From Beta vulgaris subsp. vulgaris (lineage: Eukaryota; Streptophyta; Magnoliopsida; Caryophyllales; Amaranthaceae), in NCBI RefSeq assembly GCF_026745355.1, contig NC_079210.1, positions 9,680,980 to 9,744,979 of the forward strand: 64,000 nucleotides of DNA, written 5' to 3'. Positions 43,685 to 55,169 of the stretch are shown one piece after another. Below the pieces are notes generated by a model. It was not told where the DNA came from. It worked only from the letters and a program-made list of their open reading frames with translations, and did not search any database. A program made the position numbers and the translations under genes. Numbering within the stretch: the first letter of the stretch is position 1; every line of letters begins with the position of its first letter.

Positions 43685-46600
43685 TAAGCTATAACATAAT
43701 CCAAGGTTAAATACCTAAGCACTATTCTTAATGCTTAGTGTTGTAGCCAGAAAATCAGTGGCTACGATGATGACATGTGGCACCATCCCAGCCTTACATG
43801 TGGCATTTGCTCATGGAAAGAAAGTACATAGGTCTGCAGGTTATTTGGACTAAAGTACATTTTTCTGAAAGAAAAGGTGTACTGAAGAACCCCCTTGTGG
43901 CCCTAATATTGTACTTAGGCCCAATGCAGGTAAAGCCTGATTCAGCAATAGAGTAAATTGTATTCACCAATCAGCCTTGCCACTGTATGATATTATTGCC
44001 TAGCCAATCAGATGCTCCTAAATTAAGGTGACATCAAGGCACATCAGTCTTTTCAAACAGTATAAATAGTCCTTGAAATCAGGGGAAAGGTACGTTTTTC
44101 AGAGCATGGTACTGTTATTCTGCCATAAATTCTCTCTCTCTCTACTTTCTCTTTTTAAAAGTTCCTTCATATCCGTGATATCTGACTTAAGCATCGGAGG
44201 GGGAAATACCACCCAAACCTCCTGGGTGGGTCCCTTTTTGCAGGTGGCTAGTCGGAGTTCTAAGTCGGGATTCGAGGCCAATCATTGTTGCACAAGTCTC
44301 CAAGTTGAGAACCTGTTGTTGGTAGTTGTTGTATTAAATTACTAGTTTCATACTACGTAACACTTAGCTTGTCAATGCAACATACAAGGATTACTAGTAT
44401 ACCTACTGAGTTTGCCAATAGCAGAAGCTATATCCGACCGAGTGCTAGTCATAGCATACATTAAGCTTTCAATTAAGGTTGCATACTCCAATTGTGAAAT
44501 AGGTTTACCACTACCCGGGACCAAGTGAACATTAGGATCCATAGGAGTAGCAAAATGAGTCAAGTTCAATTCATCAAACCTCTTGATCACTTTGTCAATG
44601 TAATGAGATTGTGACAAAGAAATTGACCCTTCACCTCTCATTCTTCTGAAACCAAGAATAACACCCGCTTCACCCGAATATTTCATTGAGAAGCTAGTAA
44701 AGAGGAAGGCTTTGGTCTTTTTCACTTGTTCCAAATTAGTCCGAAAGATAAGTATATCATCAACATATAAGCAAATTATAACTCCATTATTATTAATTTC
44801 AATTACTATATATACTCTTAGCGAATTGATGTATATTGAACCTATTAGACAAAATAAATTCATTAAATTTTGACTTCATTGCTTAGGTGCTTGCTTAAGT
44901 TCATACAAAGATCTAACTAGTTTGCAAACCTTAGTCTCTTGTCCTTTTGATTACAAAACCTTCAAGTTGATTCATGTACACTTCCTCCTCCAATTCACCA
45001 TCATTAAGGAAGGTAGTTCTGACATCCATTTGGTGAATTACTACACCTTGATGCTCAGCCAATGCTAGTCTAATGGTAGCTATTTTAGCAACGGAAACAT
45101 AAGTGTCAAAGTAATCGATACCATGTTATTGCCTAAAACCTTCAACCCGTAACTGGGCCTTATGCTTTAGTATGGTTCCATCGATCTTTATTTTCCTTAC
45201 GAAAATCCATTTACAACCTAGTGGTTTGCAACATGGAGGTAAATTAGATAAAACCCAATTATGATTTTCCATTATGGAATTCGTTTCATCATTCACCGCG
45301 TCTTTCCAAAAGGCGGAATCATGATACTTCATAGCCTCATCAAAGGTCATATGATCCTCCTCCACATTGTAACAATATGAAAATTGAGTCACAATTGACT
45401 CTCTTCACATTTTAACTAAGTATAGTTGAAAATCTGGTCCAAAAGATTTACCTTTTCTAATTCTTTTACTTCTCCTAATTTCGAGAGTTGTAGTATCATC
45501 ATCATTGTTAATGTCATCCACAATATACGAAATAGTACTTGGTATATGTCCGTTGGTCTTGGAATCAATGATAATAGAGTATCTTCAAATATTGCATCCT
45601 TGACTCTATCACAGTATGGATAGAGAAAAAATCATTGGGCTTAATGACATAAAAGCTATAAGGCTTTCTATGTTCCGTAAAGCCTATAAAGACGCAATCC
45701 ATTCCTCTTTATTTCACTTGTTGTTTTCCTTTTAGGTTCTGTCAATTTGATGATTTCCCTACAACCCCAAACCTTAAGGTTATTAAGATTAGGCTTTTTG
45801 TTACACCAAAGTTCATGAGGGGTAGTCTTATTTCTCTTATTAGGAACTCGATTTAATACATAACATGCAGTTAGAATTGCATGACCCCAAAAATCGTCAC
45901 CAAGACCCGAATTAGAAAGTATGGTGTTAATAATTTATTTTAGAGCTCTATTTTTCCTTTTCGCCATACCATTACTTTGAGGTAAGGATGGTGCAGTTGT
46001 TTCATGAATTACACTAATAGAATTAAAATAGCTAGGATTATAGTATTCACTGCCCTATCCGTTCAAATTCTTTGAACATTTTAAGCTGAAGTTCCACTTC
46101 GGTCTTAAAGATCTTAAATTATTATTCTAATGCTTCATCTTTAGTAAATAATAAATATATGTAACAAAACTTTGAGTAATCATCAACAAAAGTCACTATA
46201 TATTTTGTATTTCCTAAAGAAGGTGAGCTATGAAGTCACACAAGTGACTATGCACCCATTCTAGCAATATTGTTTGTCTAGTCATACTAGGATAAGAATT
46301 CTTTGTAATTTTATTTAGCATGCATTTCTTACACTACTCTAACTTTAAATCGAAAGAAGGAATTAGACCTAGCTTAGACATATAATCTACGATAGTTTAA
46401 TTATAACATAGCCGATTGTGCCATAGAGAAGAGACATCAAGCAAGTAAATAGAATCAGTATCATTTTTTGCATGGATACTAAATTTAAACATTCTATTAC
46501 AATAGTAACATTGTCCTACATAAATACCACCCTTAGAAACAATAAGCTTGTCTGATTGAAATACAACTTTATAATCAAACTTATTCAAGAGACCCACAAC

Positions 46601-46875
46601 ACTATATTCTTCCTAACTGCCAGCACAAGAACTACATCCGGGAGAGTTAAAGTCTTTCCCAAGGTTAGAAACAATCTACTTGGACTATGCCCTATTCACC
46701 ATAGAAACATTCCCCATATAAAAAATTGGAAAATCATCCAATTCTACTAAAGACTTGAATAACTGCCTATATATTGTAGCACACATGTCTAGAGGCCTCC
46801 GAAACTCTCCACCAAGAGTCATTAACCTGCACAACCATAATTTCATATATCATAATCGTAAAATTCATTTTTTCA
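43685..46875 (-). pseudogene. Ty1/copia copy B: protease, integrase and RT remnant
   Basis: From high to low coordinate on the minus strand: a protease block (DSWWRVSEASRHVC, about 46780-46850), the GAG-pre-integrase block near 46400-46600, the integrase and post-integrase blocks (ILTACYVLNRVPNKRNKTTP near 45850, GCREIIKLTEPK), the RT start (WKDAVNDETNSIMENHNWVL, GCKWIFVRKIK at about 45180-45310), and the RT end with the YVDD box (ICLYVDDILIF, about 44770) through SQLEYATLIESLMYAM (44480). Numerous stops and frameshifts interrupt it. The element is cut at 43685. A solo LTR splits it at 43739-44362; removing that insert and one CTTAG continues the similarity to copy A. Confidence 0.85.
43739..44362 (+). 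mobile_element. Solo gypsy-type LTR, 624 bp, inserted in copia copy B
   Basis: It begins TGTTGTAGCC, ends CTACGTAACA and is flanked by perfect CTTAG duplications (43734-43738, 44363-44367). It has a TATA box (AGTATAAATAG, about 44059) and the CTGACTTAAGCATCGGAG motif near 44180 that resembles the conserved TGACTTGAGCGTCGGAG block of Tat-lineage LTRs. No internal region is present, so it arose by LTR-LTR recombination. Confidence 0.9.
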
Positions 46876-48297
46876 CACTAGTGGGAAAAAACCTCATTCA
46901 ATCCGATCAAAAAGCATTATATCGATTCGCTTTTTTGACAGGAACAACTGAGGTCGCAACAGTGAAATGGAATTTATTGATACTATTGGGAACCGGATCA
47001 GTAATCATACGAACTGATCTGGTTGGTGGAAGAAATCGGACCAGTTAATATGTTTACTGATTCAGTTTCTTCCAATAACTGCATCAGTTGGTGTGAGTGA
47101 GCAGTAAAACAATGAGAAAGGGAGTCTGGCTGCTCTCTTTTGATCCTGTCTCATTATGATAATCCCTAACTTGAACTTAATCGATGAACCACCAACTAAA
47201 AATCACATAATTAACAACATAAAAATCGAAATTAGAGTAAATAATAATCTTTACATTACATCTGAACTAAGATAACAAAAAAATTACATCCTAAAAGCAC
47301 GAAAAAAAGGAAAAATAACTCGATGAACTGAAGCACGAAAATAAATTAAACAAAAACGAAAAAAAATTAAATAATACCACATCTCGAACTAAAAATGGAA
47401 AAAATAAACTAAAATTAGATAAAGACGACATATTGAACTAAAAACGAAAAAAAGTATATCAAAAAAAAATTACAAACCAGATCTAAACGAAACTGAACAA
47501 GGAAACAAAAAATGAATACAAATTACAAATTTAAATTACAAGAATACAAAAATCGAAACAAAAAAAATGGAAATTATGATAATATGGAATAGAGGTATGC
47601 GACGACGAATCAATGACGAACGTGACAGAAGAGAACCGGATATGGAGTAGCTTCATGCGAGTGAAGAAGATGATGAAAATGACAAGCTAACGAAGAAGAT
47701 AACTGAAGTAGCTTCGTTCGCTTCGCTTGTTGATGATAGAGGAGGGTTCGTGCGATTCGTCGTTGTTCGTGGTCGCCTAAATCGATTGGGGTTCGTGAGA
47801 TCAAAAAACGAATATGCCTGAGGTTGTTGACGAGGGACGAGGAATTGAGAGGGTACAAAGAAACGACGAAGGAAGAAACGATGACGGTTGACGGTGGTTA
47901 TGGACGAACATGGTGCGTAGATTGCAGAAAAGGAGAGGGGAGGATGAAAAGGGGAAGAGAAAGGGGGCGTTTGAGAGAGGGAGAATGGTGGGTTTAATCC
48001 ACTCTTATCATAAGAGGAGACGGAAGAGAATGGTGGGTCGTATCATTTATACGAGGGGAGGTTGGACAAAAATTATCGACGCTGGGCGTAATATTTTTTA
48101 GGCCACAAAGTGGTTCGGTTTGAGGGAGAACCGAATCAGTTTTTTAACAGATCCGATTCTCCTTCAAATCCGACTAGTTTGTGGCCCAGAAAATTGCGAC
48201 AAAAAAAATTCAAACTTAATAATCCGATTTAGTGGAAAACTGGATCAAATGACTTTAATTTATTTGGTTTTGCCTAAACCAAATTAGTTAGGTTGTG
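46876..48297. mobile_element. CACTA-like non-autonomous element in copia copy B
   Basis: The left end is CACTAGTGGGAAAAAACC. The right end is CCTAACTAATTTGG-like and ends GTTGTG, only weakly inverted. TCA lies on both sides (46873-46875, 48298-48300). Subterminal AACCGGATCAG/ATCCGATT units recur on both sides. It separates the gag of copia copy B from its protease, so an insertion there is certain even if the right terminus is degenerate. A GC-richer core (47600-48080) may be captured host sequence; its ORFs are not recognisable. Confidence 0.65.
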
Positions 48298-49182
48298 TCA
48301 TTAAGGCTGTGTCACCGGATCATGTGTAATTTTACCTTGGTTTGGAGCAACACTAGGTTGTTCATTCTTTGTCTTCTTCATCTTCTTTGAAGAGGGACAA
48401 TCCATTTAAAAATGAGGTCCATTGCATACACAAAAAGTGAGGGCCTTCCTCTTTTTCTTTGCAATTTAAAATTGTTATTATTGGATTTTTTTTTTAGTCC
48501 CACCAGACATACCAACTTTCACCACATTCACGGTAGACTTAGGAACACTAGCATTAGTTTCCTTAACCCCATATTGAGCCTAGATCCCTTCCTCAATACG
48601 AAGATGGGATTCTAATTGCTCCATAGACATATCTTCCTCCTTTGTTTCAAGGAATGCTTGATGTATTTCCAAGATTCTGGTAATTTAATAATGATTGAAG
48701 CCATAATAATAACCTTCCATCACCATACTGTGTGATCATATTTGGTTCAAAACATGCTGAATATCATGAAATTGCTCTACAATAGGCTTATCATTAGTCA
48801 TTCTAAATAAATTAAAATTACTAACAATAAATTTTTTGCTAGGAGCATCTTCCGAAATATACTTGGCCTCCAAGAGCATCCCAGAGTTCCTTTGCACTCT
48901 CCATAATTTGGTAAAGATCAAACAAAGCGTCGGAAGAGAGTTGAGGATCTGATCCCGATAAATGTAGTCATCATTCTCCCACTTTGTTTTCTTCCTTGAA
49001 GTCTCCAAAGTCTTTTCTTTTCCATCTAGTCGAAACGCTGGCATGAGTCTTTTAAGTACGTACACCACGTTAAAAGTTGTCAACAATAAATGCATCTCTT
49101 TTTGCCATCTACGATTATCCACTCCTTCGAACTTGTCCAACTTTGGAAGTTCATAGTCATGTCTTTGAGTGATTGAGCCATA
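48298..49182 (-). pseudogene. Ty1/copia copy B: gag with zinc knuckle remnant
   Basis: Starts at 49182 on the minus strand (MAQSLKDM), then after a frameshift LDKFEGVDNRRWQKEMHLLL, KWENDDYIYRDQILNSL and the later blocks ISEDAPSKKFIVSNFN and VEQFHDI, which are gag blocks of Tork-like copia elements. A relic zinc knuckle (CNGPHF..DCPSSKKMKK) lies near 48385-48420. Further frameshifts occur near 48735 and 48500. Confidence 0.8.
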
Positions 49183-49217
49183 ACCAAAAACAATAAAAAA
49201 AAATTAAACTAATAGAT

Positions 49218-49706
49218 TGTTATAAGTATGATCAATAAGGGAATCGGATATACTACACTTTTCTATTAGTTTAATTTTTTCCCTAGTTAACCAATTTGTG
49301 TAATAAAGTAGATCTTCATATAAGAGACTCTGTGGGAAGTTTATCTCAAACCATTTAAAGAAAATATTGTAGAATTTTCTTGTAAGCAAGCAAGTTTATT
49401 TTTTGTGAATGAAAAACTTAGAGAGGTTATTAATGATGTATCTTTATCCTAAGTGAATGAAAAGAAACCTATCCATTCACTTCAAACCCGATAATAACCG
49501 TCAAAATCAATACTCGCAGCGATCAAAAATAGTAGTGAATCGCACGATACGATACAAATCGCACATCGAGATCACTCAAGTCGCACCTCGCGACCTGAGA
49601 AAAATGCCCATTCTTGTGATCTTGGCTTGTGTTTCCTTTAGTAATCCAACTTTCATAAACGATTCTGTATGATCTACAATCCATATTACTATAAATGTTC
49701 CAACAA
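49218..49706 (-). repeat. 5' LTR of copia copy B
   Basis: On the minus strand it starts TGTTGGAACATTTATAG, identical to the start of the copy A LTR at 3014, and ends ACTTATAACA. It shares the AATTAAACTAATAG-AAAG-GTAGT and TTGATCA blocks with copy A but is shorter (489 against 780 bp) and lacks the duplicated TATA block. A GC-rich patch with TCGCGA-like motifs lies at 49510-49600. Confidence 0.75.
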
Positions 49707-50145
49707 GTTATGGTATAACATACAATTACACCCCAAGACACTATGTTATAGATTTGCTTTAAATATTCTTGGCCTCATTAACGGTTGAATCCTGACTTTT
49801 CCCCTATTTGCATTCCAATCATTATTATTGGTTGATATATTAAGATGTTTTAAAATTTGTGTAATAAAGTGGCGAACAAGATTGAGAATATCAACAAGTT
49901 GAGTGAAATACATGTGGTACATAAATTATAAATCTCGAGATTTAATCATGAACTAGCACATATACTTTTGATATGTTTCTTTGATAATTGCAACGATTTG
50001 AATTTCATGCTAATTTTGGCAATATATAACTTTGATTATAAATATTTTAATCTGAAATTAGTAAAGATTATATAAAAAAATTGATACAAGCGTGAAAAAT
50101 AACTAGTCCAACAACGTATTTGATGATACACTTTATTTTTTAATA
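49707..50145. other. AT-rich intergenic sequence
   Basis: No ORF, repeat family or regulatory signal recognised. Confidence 0.4.
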
Positions 50146-50463
50146 CTCTCTCCGTTTCCTAAAGATCTTCCCTCTTTCCGTTTAAGGGTGTTTCCAAAAG
50201 ATCTTTCCTCTTTTGCTTTATCCCTTATTTGGCAAAACAAATTTCCCTATTTACCCTCTCATGTCACTATCATATGGTCCACCATTACATTATTAATTCA
50301 ATTTTACTCCCTTTTTCTCTCCTACTTTAACCCCTTTTTATTTGTTTATTTATCTTAACCCTTTTCTCTCTCCTACTTTACTCACACCATGCCACACACA
50401 ACTTGATTTTCCTTGGTATCTGTAGGAACAGTAAGTTGGAAGATGTTTAGGAAACGGAGGGAG
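50146..50463. mobile_element. Stowaway MITE, copy 2 of a twin pair
   Basis: Ends CTCTCTCCGTTTCCTAAAGA and the complement of CTCCCTCCGTTTCCTAAACA, TA duplications at 50144-50145 and 50464-50465. Nearly identical to 33826-34141. Confidence 0.92.
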
Positions 50464-51160
50464 TAGGTAAGTCCTAACACTCTCCCTCCATCTAGAGGCC
50501 TATTACAAGCTAGACACCCCCCTCCCCTCCAAAAAATTCACAAGTAAATTGGGTGAGGTAGGAATTAAACCTAGACTTCGTCAAAGAAGATGAAAAAGTT
50601 CACCACTTGAGTCAACTTCATTTCCTAATCTATTTTATACATATAAGAAAATCGATATAAAGAAATTCAGTATATAAAGTGGAAAGTCAAAATGTTGCAA
50701 TAAGTCAAAAACAGAGGAAATATATAGATGTACGGCTGGTGGCTACGTGCTATCAATAATGGTTCTCAGTACTGATCCCACGGCCAAGTTCGCTCTACCA
50801 TAGGTTTTAGAGCACCTTCATCGTACACACTTACCATGATAGGGCGACATTGGCTATGGGATTGGTAAACACCACCCTGCTTCAACTCTGCCATTATTTT
50901 TATCTCTCTCTCTTCGCTTCCAACTCACTCATAGACTCGTAGTACTATGATTGGAAGAATCTTAGTACTACGCTACATATAGTATATACTTTTGTATGTA
51001 TGTTTGAAGGTTTGTACTGGTGAAGGTGTAGAAATTTGCGGGGATTTATATAGGACTTCTGAGGTTGACATTGTCATTTATACAGTTATTGGTTCCATTT
51101 AGTTTATTCCACATTCCCATTAGTTGTTATTTTGACTTCGGAGGCTGACATAATCATATA
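50464..51160. other. Intergenic, no gene
   Basis: Around 50805 TTTTAGAGCACCTTCATCG resembles the left end of a GAGCACC-type PIF/Harbinger MITE (compare 17891); no right end is visible. Otherwise nothing recognised. Confidence 0.3.
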
Positions 51161-51506
51161 CTCTCTCCGTCCCAAAATATAGTTTCCATCTCCCTTTTTT
51201 TACGGTAATTTTTATGCAAGTAGAATCTAAGAGGGATAGTAAAGATTTTTTGTTTATTTAAATAAATGTTGTATGGGAAAAGATGATTTAAAGGAGAGAT
51301 AATGGAGAATGATTGGTGGAGATCATTAATTGTAACATTTTGGTTGAATAAACAAAGGAAAAAACAAAATTCAAGAAGCAAATAAATGAGGGGACACAAT
51401 TTTTCTAGGTAAATTACGGAAAAATGTGAAACTAAATATGAAAATGGGAACTATATTTTGGGCCACCCAAAATGAAAAAGAGAACTATATTTTGGGACTA
51501 AGGGAG
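51161..51506. mobile_element. Stowaway MITE with duplicated right end
   Basis: Left end CTCTCTCCGTCCCAAAATAT; right end GAACTATATTTTGGGACTAAGGGAG, with TA on both sides. The right terminal motif GAACTATATTTTGGG occurs twice, about 36 bp apart. Confidence 0.8.
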
Positions 51507-52996
51507 TATATTTAAGTTATATAAATGGACTTATATGGAGTGCTGGTCTACTATGATCTTTCTTTTCAAAAAATTGCATTTATAAGTTCCACAAGTGGAT
51601 TTACGAGGGGTGCCGTGTAGGTCTAGTATGATATTTGTTTTTAGAAAATTATTTCCTTATTTTTGTTAGTTGCAATATTTGCTTTCGCGCTTGTCAAACT
51701 TGAAAACTATAAAAGTTATTTTGATTGATCGTCGACATTAATATTTAAATAATGTAAAATTCAAAATGTTACAATGAATAAGAAAGGGAAGTAGTAGGTA
51801 TATATTTATGATTATATCAAAAAAACCTAATGTTCAGTGAATTCTAAAAAACTTATATGAACCTAGTCTATATTAAATTAATTTGAACATAATGCTAATT
51901 CATGTAATCTATGAAAAAAGGTCACTATATGAAAAATATAAATATAAAAGATGAGTAGATATAAATTGTAAAGTTTGAATATGTGGAAAAAAAGGTTACT
52001 ATGTCACAAAGTGAAAATTTTACTAATGTAAGAGAGAGTGACTATATTATAAAAAATGATCACTAGGGTAGATAGTAATGATATAGTGTAACTTAAAATT
52101 TTAAAAGGTTATTATATAAAAAAAAAGAATCACTATCTTAAATAATTTGCTTTGGATCACAATAATATTATTGTGGACTAAGTCCACGCAAGACTAACTC
52201 CAGTTAATTTTTCTTAATAGAGTTTGGAATCCGATTGGCCGCATATTGAGGTTTTGGCTTATGGAGTAGATCTATTAGAAGCAGTACAAAATCAAACACT
52301 GTCGTAGTCTAATCGGGTATCCTATGAGAGTTTGATTAGTAAGAAATCGGAGGAAATTCTCAACTACGGCGAAGTCAACTGAGTAGATTCCTTCTCGCAT
52401 TAACGTTTCGTACAAAATGATGCATCTTTGATGTACGGATTTAATCTAAAGAGTTTGTCTTGTAAGAGACCGCCTACTTTTAAATTAAAATTAGGCAATG
52501 CTAAGCCCAATATTGAAGCCCAATAGTTACTAGGTTAATTTATTTCGGTCACTAGTTTAATCCATTTAGTTACTAGGTCTACTTTTATATTAAAATTAGA
52601 CCGTCTCTTTTAATAATTTTTGTAATCTAAATTATTATTAAGATAACATTATATTCTCAATATTCTCCCTCCCTTTGACTTCGTCTTGATTACCAGCTAT
52701 ATGCAAGTAACTGTACAACGTCCCAAGTTTTGTTTGATAATAGCCTATAGAGGAGACATTTTCGCAGAAAATCCACGTCAAAAAATTTGTGACGGTAATT
52801 GTATCTAATTGTGAAAGTTGACAAAACTAAACAAAAACTAAATCCTAAGATCCGTTCGATATCAATGTAAGTTTTCAGTTTTTTATTTTATAAATACATA
52901 ATTCATGTAGTATAAGAGGTCTCTTATATAATAAATCTTAAATTAGTCATACTTATTCTAAATATGTCAATTTTATAAACGAACAACAGAAAACTC
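51507..52996. other. AT-rich intergenic sequence
   Basis: No gene. 52158-52175 is an 18-bp palindrome (CACAATAATATTATTGTG). 52200-52480 has more balanced composition and short open frames, but nothing recognisable. Confidence 0.4.
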
Positions 52997-53001
52997 ATAG
53001 C

Positions 53002-53244
53002 TGTTGAGAAACAGTGGAATGAAAAATTCCACTGTTCACATATATGTGAAGTCCACATTTCCTGCATGCATTTAATGCATGTCAGGTAATTTTTCTTCCG
53101 TGTTGAAAATTTTACAATTGTGCACAATAGAAAACTTTGCTTATAAATACCATCGATGTAAGAAATCAGTTTACACATCAATACGAATAACAATACTCTC
53201 TGATATATTTACATAACTTCTTTCTCTCCATATTTCTCACAACA
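53002..53244 (+). repeat. 5' LTR of element D
   Basis: TGTTGAGAAACAG ... CTCACAACA, with TATAAATA at 53142-53149 and an inverted GGAATGAAAAATTCC near its start. Contains 13 bp (CATGCATTTAATG region) missing from the 3' LTR. Confidence 0.95.
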
Positions 53245-53261
53245 CGTTATCAGCACGAGTG
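53245..53261 (+). other. Primer binding site of element D
   Basis: CGTTATCAGCACGAGTG directly follows the 5' LTR, a variant of the TGGTATCAGAGC-type plant copia PBS. Confidence 0.6.
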
Positions 53262-53360
53262 TTCTACCGAAAAATTTTAAAGGTATCTTTAAAACCTTTA
53301 CATCCATTATGTTTTAAGTTTTAGATTTTTTTTTCAAGCCCAACTCTTTACTATCCGAAC

Positions 53361-53684
53361 ATGGATCAACAAAGTAACGGGATTAACATTGTTTTACACA
53401 ATGTCTCTGTCTCGGGTGTTTATTTTTGGATAGAACGAAACAATGTGCCATTCACTACCAACCCAGCGAGGGGAACTGTAATACAATCCCGACCCAGTAA
53501 CCGTAACAACGGTACAAATACTCATACCAGAGAAAACCCACAAACCCCTGTTCCCAACACCAATAATAACCCTCCTATACAACCAACTGAAAATCAACCT
53601 CCGCCAAATAATAAAAGAGACAGAAATGAACAAGAAGAAACTAGTAGTAAACGTCACCATACTGCTAACGCAGAAAACAAATAA
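53361..53684 (+). CDS. Unrecognised ORF, 107 aa, in place of the gag start of element D
   Basis: The first ATG after the leader opens an uninterrupted 107-codon frame where a copia gag should begin, but it has no gag similarity that I recognise. Residues 1-35 look folded (alternating Val/Ile/Phe/Tyr, HNVSVSGVYFWIERNN). Residues 36-95 are disordered: Asn/Pro/Thr-rich with several PxxxNN stretches. Residues 84-99 hold basic clusters (NNKRDRNE, SKRHH) that could be a nuclear localisation signal. It has no methionine-rich, cysteine or membrane features. The following 640 bp are also foreign to copia. It could be a captured host exon or a viral-like gene; I do not assign a function. Confidence 0.5.
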   Translation: MDQQSNGINIVLHNVSVSGVYFWIERNNVPFTTNPARGTVIQSRPSNRNNGTNTHTRENPQTPVPNTNNNPPIQPTENQPPPNNKRDRNEQEETSSKRHHTANAENK

Positions 53685-54324
53685 TTTCATAATAACGCCA
53701 CCTTCATGGAGGGCAAGGACATTTTATTTACGTTATTGTTTTTATTTGCTCTTAAACCGCCTATATGGACAGGTTAATTTTTTTTTCTATTGCCACCTAT
53801 ATGGACGGCCTAGTGAAGTGATAACATTATTATCTCTCATATGTGCAATAATGTCGTATGTATGCAGGGAACAAGCATTTAGAACATTATTATATATTAT
53901 TGTCTCTAATCTTCTATTTTTTTTACATATATTATATTACCAATTTACCAGCATGCTCTAATATACATTTGTCAATCTTAAAATTTCATTGCGTTGTACA
54001 TTTTTAACTGTAGATGAACTGCACAGTTAGGGATAACCCTCTATAAAAGCGGATTACCCATCCCCACCACACATCCCTTATCTTCTTCCGATTCTTTTTC
54101 CTTTAAACCAACAAATTTTTTTTTTCTCTTCCTCCTCAACCTTCCGGCCACCATGTTTAACGCCGACAACAATCGTCCTCCACCCTCATCTTCTTCTTTG
54201 AAGAGGATTTTAGGAAAATAAGACTATACTTATTTCTTATAGCCGGTTTCTTTTTCCTCCTCATGGCATTAATGATATCTCCTAATATAAGCAGGAGACA
54301 AAAATTTATTTCCCCCTCGGAATA
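53685..54324 (+). other. Foreign non-copia segment with its own TATA box and a short ORF
   Basis: Three related motifs (GCCACCTTCATGGAGGGC 53697, CCGCCTATATGGACAGG 53758, GCCACCTATATGGACGGC 53792) lie within 110 bp. A TATA box (CTCTATAAAAGCGG, about 54041) is followed by a CT-rich leader and an ATG at 54152 in good context (GCCACCATG). The 22-codon frame is hydrophilic; a single-base slip near its end would connect to a stretch rich in Leu/Phe/Ile that looks like one membrane span. The segment ends where copia gag resumes at about 54325. Confidence 0.45.
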
Positions 54325-55111
54325 ATGAAGAAAAATGCACATGAATATCTACTTGTGGAGGATCCAAAAAAACTATGGGATAGCCTAAATGAAAGATATG
54401 GACATCACAAAAATGTGCTCCTCCCAAAGGCACATTATGACTGGACCAATATGAGGTTCCAGGATTTAAAACAGTCAGTGATTACAATTCAACATTGTTT
54501 AGAATTGTATCATTGTTAAGATATTGTGATCATCCCATCACAGAAGAGCAAAAGATAAATAAAACGCTCTCCACTTTCCCACCTCTAATATCATATTGGC
54601 AGAACAATACAGGTTCAGAGCTTTCAAAAAGTACTCTGAGCTAATCTCAGTACTACTTGTGGCTGAACAAAATAATGATCTTTTGCTGAAAAATCATAAT
54701 CTTAGACCTACGGGGTCTTCAGCCACTCATGAGATAAATGCAATAGAAAGCTCTAATCCACCAGAAGCAAATGCTATACATAGTGGTGGACGCGGTAATT
54801 ACAACGGTCGTGGGAGAGAGACGTGTAATTACCGTGGCCGAGGGCGTGGACGTGGAAGAGGCCGATTTTCCCCAAGAAATAATAATTTTAAACATTCTGA
54901 TAAAAATTGGGGACAATCATCTGGAAATCAGAGGCAGACGTCCTATAAAGGAAATGATACTTGCCACATATGTGGCATGACTGGGCACTGGGGCCGCACA
55001 TGTCGTACTGCCAAACATTTGGTAGATCTATATCAAGCTTCAATAAAAAACAAAGGAAAAAAGCTGAAGCAAACTTTGTTAATGAAGCCACTACATCCAT
55101 GCCCACCTTGA
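54325..55111 (+). pseudogene. Element D gag, C-terminal part
   Basis: Blocks EYLLVEDPKKLWDSLNERYG and LLPKAHYDWTNMRFQDLK, then after a break FRAFKKYSELISVLLVAEQNN, a Gly/Arg-rich stretch (RGRGRGRGRGRF) and one CCHC zinc knuckle (CHICGMTGHWGRTC). Breaks fall near 54480-54595, where a frameshift and stop separate the two halves. The N-terminal third of a normal gag is absent. Confidence 0.85.
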
Positions 55112-55169
55112 TGTTTCAGATTTTTTTATGGATGATGCTGAAGAGAAAAAAGTTTTTTAGATACAATCA

